Source: CAVRXZ01 sp963773035
GTDB lineage: Bacteria > Acidobacteriota > Vicinamibacteria > Vicinamibacterales > CAVVIG01
Assembly: GCA_963773035.1 (NCBI GenBank)
Contig: CAVYZX010000026.1
Span: forward strand, 1-64,000
Direction: 5' to 3'
DNA length: 64,000 bases
The translations under genes and the position numbers were made by a program. Under the pieces are notes generated by a model. That model was given only the letters and a program-made list of their open reading frames with translations. It was not told the DNA's origin and searched no databases. Shown here one piece after another: positions 61,812 to 64,000 of the stretch (positions within the stretch are counted from its first letter, which is position 1; each line of letters starts with the position of its first letter).

Positions 61812-62747
61812 TCAGCCGCGTTCTCGAGAGTTGCGCCGGCCGGTTGCGAACAAGCTTTCCAACTTTGTTTTTACTGGTCTCAATCGATTCTTCATCGCGC
61901 GAACCAGCCTGCCTGAAGACTCCGGCCGATGGAGCCGGAGCATATAGAGATCATCGCTCTGAGCCCGTTTGATATGACGCGCAACATCAGCCGGCTCATC
62001 GAAGGCAGACAGAACCCTTCCGCTGAGCTGATCGCCCGCCCCAGTTGAAAGGAATACGACGAGCGCCGTTGCTGGCTCGACGGTCACGTCCCGTCCGCTC
62101 TCGAAAATGTCAGCGCACCACGGCAACCACCGCCTTCCCTCTTCCGATGCGATCATCTCCTCCGTCATCGCCGTCCTCACGGACCCGGGTGTAATGGCGA
62201 AGACTGAAATCCCGCACTCCCGGAGCTCCGCGGCGAGGGCTTCTGTGAATCGCATCACAGCCGTCTTGCTGACGTTGTATGCAGACATGTAGGGAATGCC
62301 GCTCTCCCCAGCCCCGCTGGCGACGTTGATGATCCGACCGTGCCCGCGAGCCAGCATACCTGGCAAAACTGCATGGCAGCACAAGAACGTGCCGAGGAAG
62401 TTCACCTCCAGACACGACCACCACCGTTCCGGGTCTACTTGCCAGGCTGGTCCAATCGGTCCCCCTACGCCAGCGTTGTTCACGAGTAGGTCAATCCGCC
62501 CAAACGTTCGCTCTACGGCTCTGACCGTTTCAGCGACATCCTGGCGGTCGGCTACATCTGCTCGAAACGCCTGAGCGCGTCCACCAGCGGCCTCGACTTG
62601 CCGGACCGTTTCGGCAAGCTCGTCTTCGGTTCGGGCAACGACGGCCACCGCCATTCCGGTAGCCGCAAGTTCGAGCGCAAACGCACGGCCGAGGCCTCGT
62701 CCTCCGCCGGTTATCAGAGCTGTTTGACCGTTCGAGTTCTCGGACAT
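61812..62747 (-). CDS. Classical short-chain dehydrogenase/reductase
   Basis: The 311-residue enzyme has the classical SDR motifs: TGGGRGLG (cofactor), the adenine loop ADVADR, NNAGVG, the catalytic Ser in INVASGAGES and YxxxK in YNVSK, then PGSVRTAM. The C-terminal 60 residues (HIKRAQSDDLYMLRLHRPES) are longer than usual. ATG 62747 starts similarity; an upstream 66-residue extension is spurious. Substrate unknown. Confidence 0.9.
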   Translation of the reverse strand: MSENSNGQTALITGGGRGLGRAFALELAATGMAVAVVARTEDELAETVRQVEAAGGRAQAFRADVADRQDVAETVRAVERTFGRIDLLVNNAGVGGPIGPAWQVDPERWWSCLEVNFLGTFLCCHAVLPGMLARGHGRIINVASGAGESGIPYMSAYNVSKTAVMRFTEALAAELRECGISVFAITPGSVRTAMTEEMIASEEGRRWLPWCADIFESGRDVTVEPATALVVFLSTGAGDQLSGRVLSAFDEPADVARHIKRAQSDDLYMLRLHRPESSGRLVRAMKNRLRPVKTKLESLFATGRRNSRERG

Positions 62748-62880
62748 CAAGGCGCCTTCAGCCGTCACGAACGTACATGTTGTCGGCGTAAGGCGGGAAA
62801 AACGTGAGGTAAATCCACCTTGATGGCTCAAACGTAAAGGGTAAGCAGGAGAGAGCGTTACGTCGCTCGAGGACAAACCG

Positions 62881-63720
62881 ATGAATACACGAAACGCCGG
62901 GCCATTCCGCCGCCTGAGTGGGATCATCGTGGTGGCGGCTGCCATGTCCGGAGCGACGCTGGCCGCTCATGACATGTGGATTGAGCCTGGGACGTTCTCT
63001 CCGGACACCGGCCAGATTGTCGGCGTACGGCTCAGAGTCGGTCAGGATCTCCTCGGCGATCCACTGCCACGCGATCCCAGGCTCATCAATGAGTTCGTGG
63101 TGCAGGATGCAACGGGACGCCAGCCGCTCGTTGGACGCGACGGCTCCGACCCGGCGGGATTCTTTCGGATTGCCACGCCAGGGCTGCTGATCGTCGGTTA
63201 TCGCAGCAACCCCAGCGCGATCGAGCAGACGGCCGACAAGTTCAATCAATACCTGAAAGAAGAAGGGCTCGAGGCCATCGCCGCACTGCGAGCCCAGCGA
63301 AACCAGACCGGCGCCAAAGCTCGTGAGCTCTTTTCCCGGTGCGCCAAGAGCCTGTTGGTTTCGGGGCCACCGAGCAAGGCACAGGGGGATCGTGCGCTCG
63401 GCTTCACGCTCGAACTGGTCGCCGAGCGAAACCCATACGCCCTCAACGCCGGCCAGGAAATGCCTGTGCGACTGATTTACGAGAACCGTCCGCTGAGAGG
63501 TGCTCTCGTCGTCGCGATGAACCGTCTCCACCCGTCGGAGAAGCTGACGGCTCGAACCGACGAAGCCGGTCGAGCCAGCTTCAAGTTGCACCAGAACGGC
63601 ATGTGGCTGATCAAGGCCGTGCACATGGTCGAAGCGCCGGCAGGCGCCGATGCCGATTGGGTCAGCTACTGGGCGTCGATGACATTCGAGCTCAAAGACG
63701 GCCCGGGACGTATGTCGTGA
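62881..63720 (+). CDS. DUF4198 domain-containing periplasmic protein
   Basis: The 279-residue protein has a signal peptide (GIIVVAAAMSGATLAAHD) and an Ig-like DUF4198 fold: HDMWIEPGTFSPDTGQIVGV, LIVGYRSNPSAIEQTADKFN, NGMWLIKAVHMVEAPAGADA. His30-Asp31-Met32 at the mature N-terminus resembles NikM-type nickel-uptake components, though the cargo is unproven. Its stop overlaps the GTG start of the next gene by four bases. Confidence 0.82.
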   Translation: MNTRNAGPFRRLSGIIVVAAAMSGATLAAHDMWIEPGTFSPDTGQIVGVRLRVGQDLLGDPLPRDPRLINEFVVQDATGRQPLVGRDGSDPAGFFRIATPGLLIVGYRSNPSAIEQTADKFNQYLKEEGLEAIAALRAQRNQTGAKARELFSRCAKSLLVSGPPSKAQGDRALGFTLELVAERNPYALNAGQEMPVRLIYENRPLRGALVVAMNRLHPSEKLTARTDEAGRASFKLHQNGMWLIKAVHMVEAPAGADADWVSYWASMTFELKDGPGRMS

Positions 63721-64000
63721 AGCACGTCCTCTATTCTTCTACCGCAGTTCGCGCGGCGATTCTGGTGCTTGCTTGTGCCATCCCCGTCGCCGCGCACGAA
63801 ATTGGCACCACGCATGTGTCCGCGCTGGTTGAGGACGGCCGCTACGACATCGAAGTGGTGACCGATGCGGCATCGCTCGCTGAGAAGCTGGACAGCCTGG
63901 CCGGACCGCGAAGCGCCGGAGGATCACCCGCTTCGACAACCGCCGCAGCTATCCGTGATCGCCTCGCTGCGCTCGATGACATCTTCCGGCAGCGCGTCAC
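63717..64000 (+). CDS. Secreted protein, N-terminal part (possible HupE/UreJ-linked)
   Basis: The gene starts at GTG 63717 and runs off the window. The visible 94 residues are a signal peptide (VRAAILVLACAIPVAA) and the block HEIGTTHVSALVEDGRYDIE, then EKLDSLAGP. This N-terminal domain usually precedes a HupE/UreJ-type membrane region in proteins next to DUF4198 genes, so a nickel or cobalt role is possible but cannot be confirmed here. Confidence 0.6.
   Translation, partial: MKHVLYSSTAVRAAILVLACAIPVAAHEIGTTHVSALVEDGRYDIEVVTDAASLAEKLDSLAGPRSAGGSPASTTAAAIRDRLAALDDIFRQRV

Overview
The window reads as chromosomal DNA of a high-GC soil-type bacterium, most likely an acidobacterium of the Vicinamibacteria kind. 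This is inferred from gene content: an 809-residue FtsX/MacB-type 'acidobacterial duplicated orphan permease', a TonB-dependent receptor with an N-terminal carboxypeptidase-regulatory-like domain, two large Ser/Thr kinases fused to other signalling modules, several ECF sigma factors, and many small stand-alone enzymes. I see no rRNA, tRNA, CRISPR array or intact insertion sequence.

Layout. 0.3-0.9 kb: a small membrane protein and an M15-like peptidase that resemble a lysis pair. 0.9-3.9 kb: an SDR oxidoreductase beside a truncated ECF41-type sigma factor, a decayed Fis-type helix-turn-helix fragment, and a PEP-mutase/isocitrate-lyase family enzyme. 4.2-9.1 kb: two alpha/beta hydrolases, an HD protein, an M48 protease, and two deletion scars (a ferritin-like gene and an SDR/esterase chimera). 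9.3-11.4 kb: an envelope operon (YihY, ElaB-like, holin-like, DUF3618). 11.5-20.2 kb: a broken acyl-CoA-dehydrogenase-like gene, a cupredoxin lipoprotein, twin FMN reductases, a phytase-like secreted protein, a frameshifted HTH/ATPase/TPR regulator, an ECF sigma factor and a VOC protein. Five of these genes carry an upstream GGAATAT motif. 20.2-29.0 kb: a sigma-54 activator, a metallophosphoesterase-cupredoxin gene divergent from an ECF sigma/anti-sigma pair, an AraC-DinB regulator, two PNPOx-fold proteins and a GAF/AAA+/kinase fusion. 29.0-32.3 kb: a ferric-iron-type ABC importer. 32.3-39.7 kb: a sugar-hydrolase-like secreted protein, an ankyrin/CXXCH protein, a response-regulator/kinase scar, a TonB receptor and a ChrB-DUF1259 pair. 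39.8-45.0 kb: the ADOP permease, an outer-membrane protein, an ArsR/SRPBCC/membrane operon and DUF1622. 45.2-52.8 kb: a lipoprotein, a kinase-AAA-TPR giant, an AhpC/TSA protein, a selenium-binding protein and two membrane proteins. 52.7-64 kb: an NHL-repeat secreted protein, a SIR2-trypsin-fold fusion, a YdcF protein, an M4 protease with FG-GAP repeats, a glycosyltransferase, an SDR, and DUF4198 plus the start of another secreted protein.

About twenty genes are interrupted by single-base shifts although homology continues in the next frame. A 135-bp tandem repeat at 56.3-57.1 kb provides an internal control: one copy carries a single extra base. Either the source assembly has residual indels or decay is widespread. 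Separately, at least four genes are deletion chimeras. The best-supported regulatory discovery is a pair of back-to-back ECF promoters with abutting -35 boxes at 23241-23304. The most system-like protein is the SIR2 fusion at 53845-55320.
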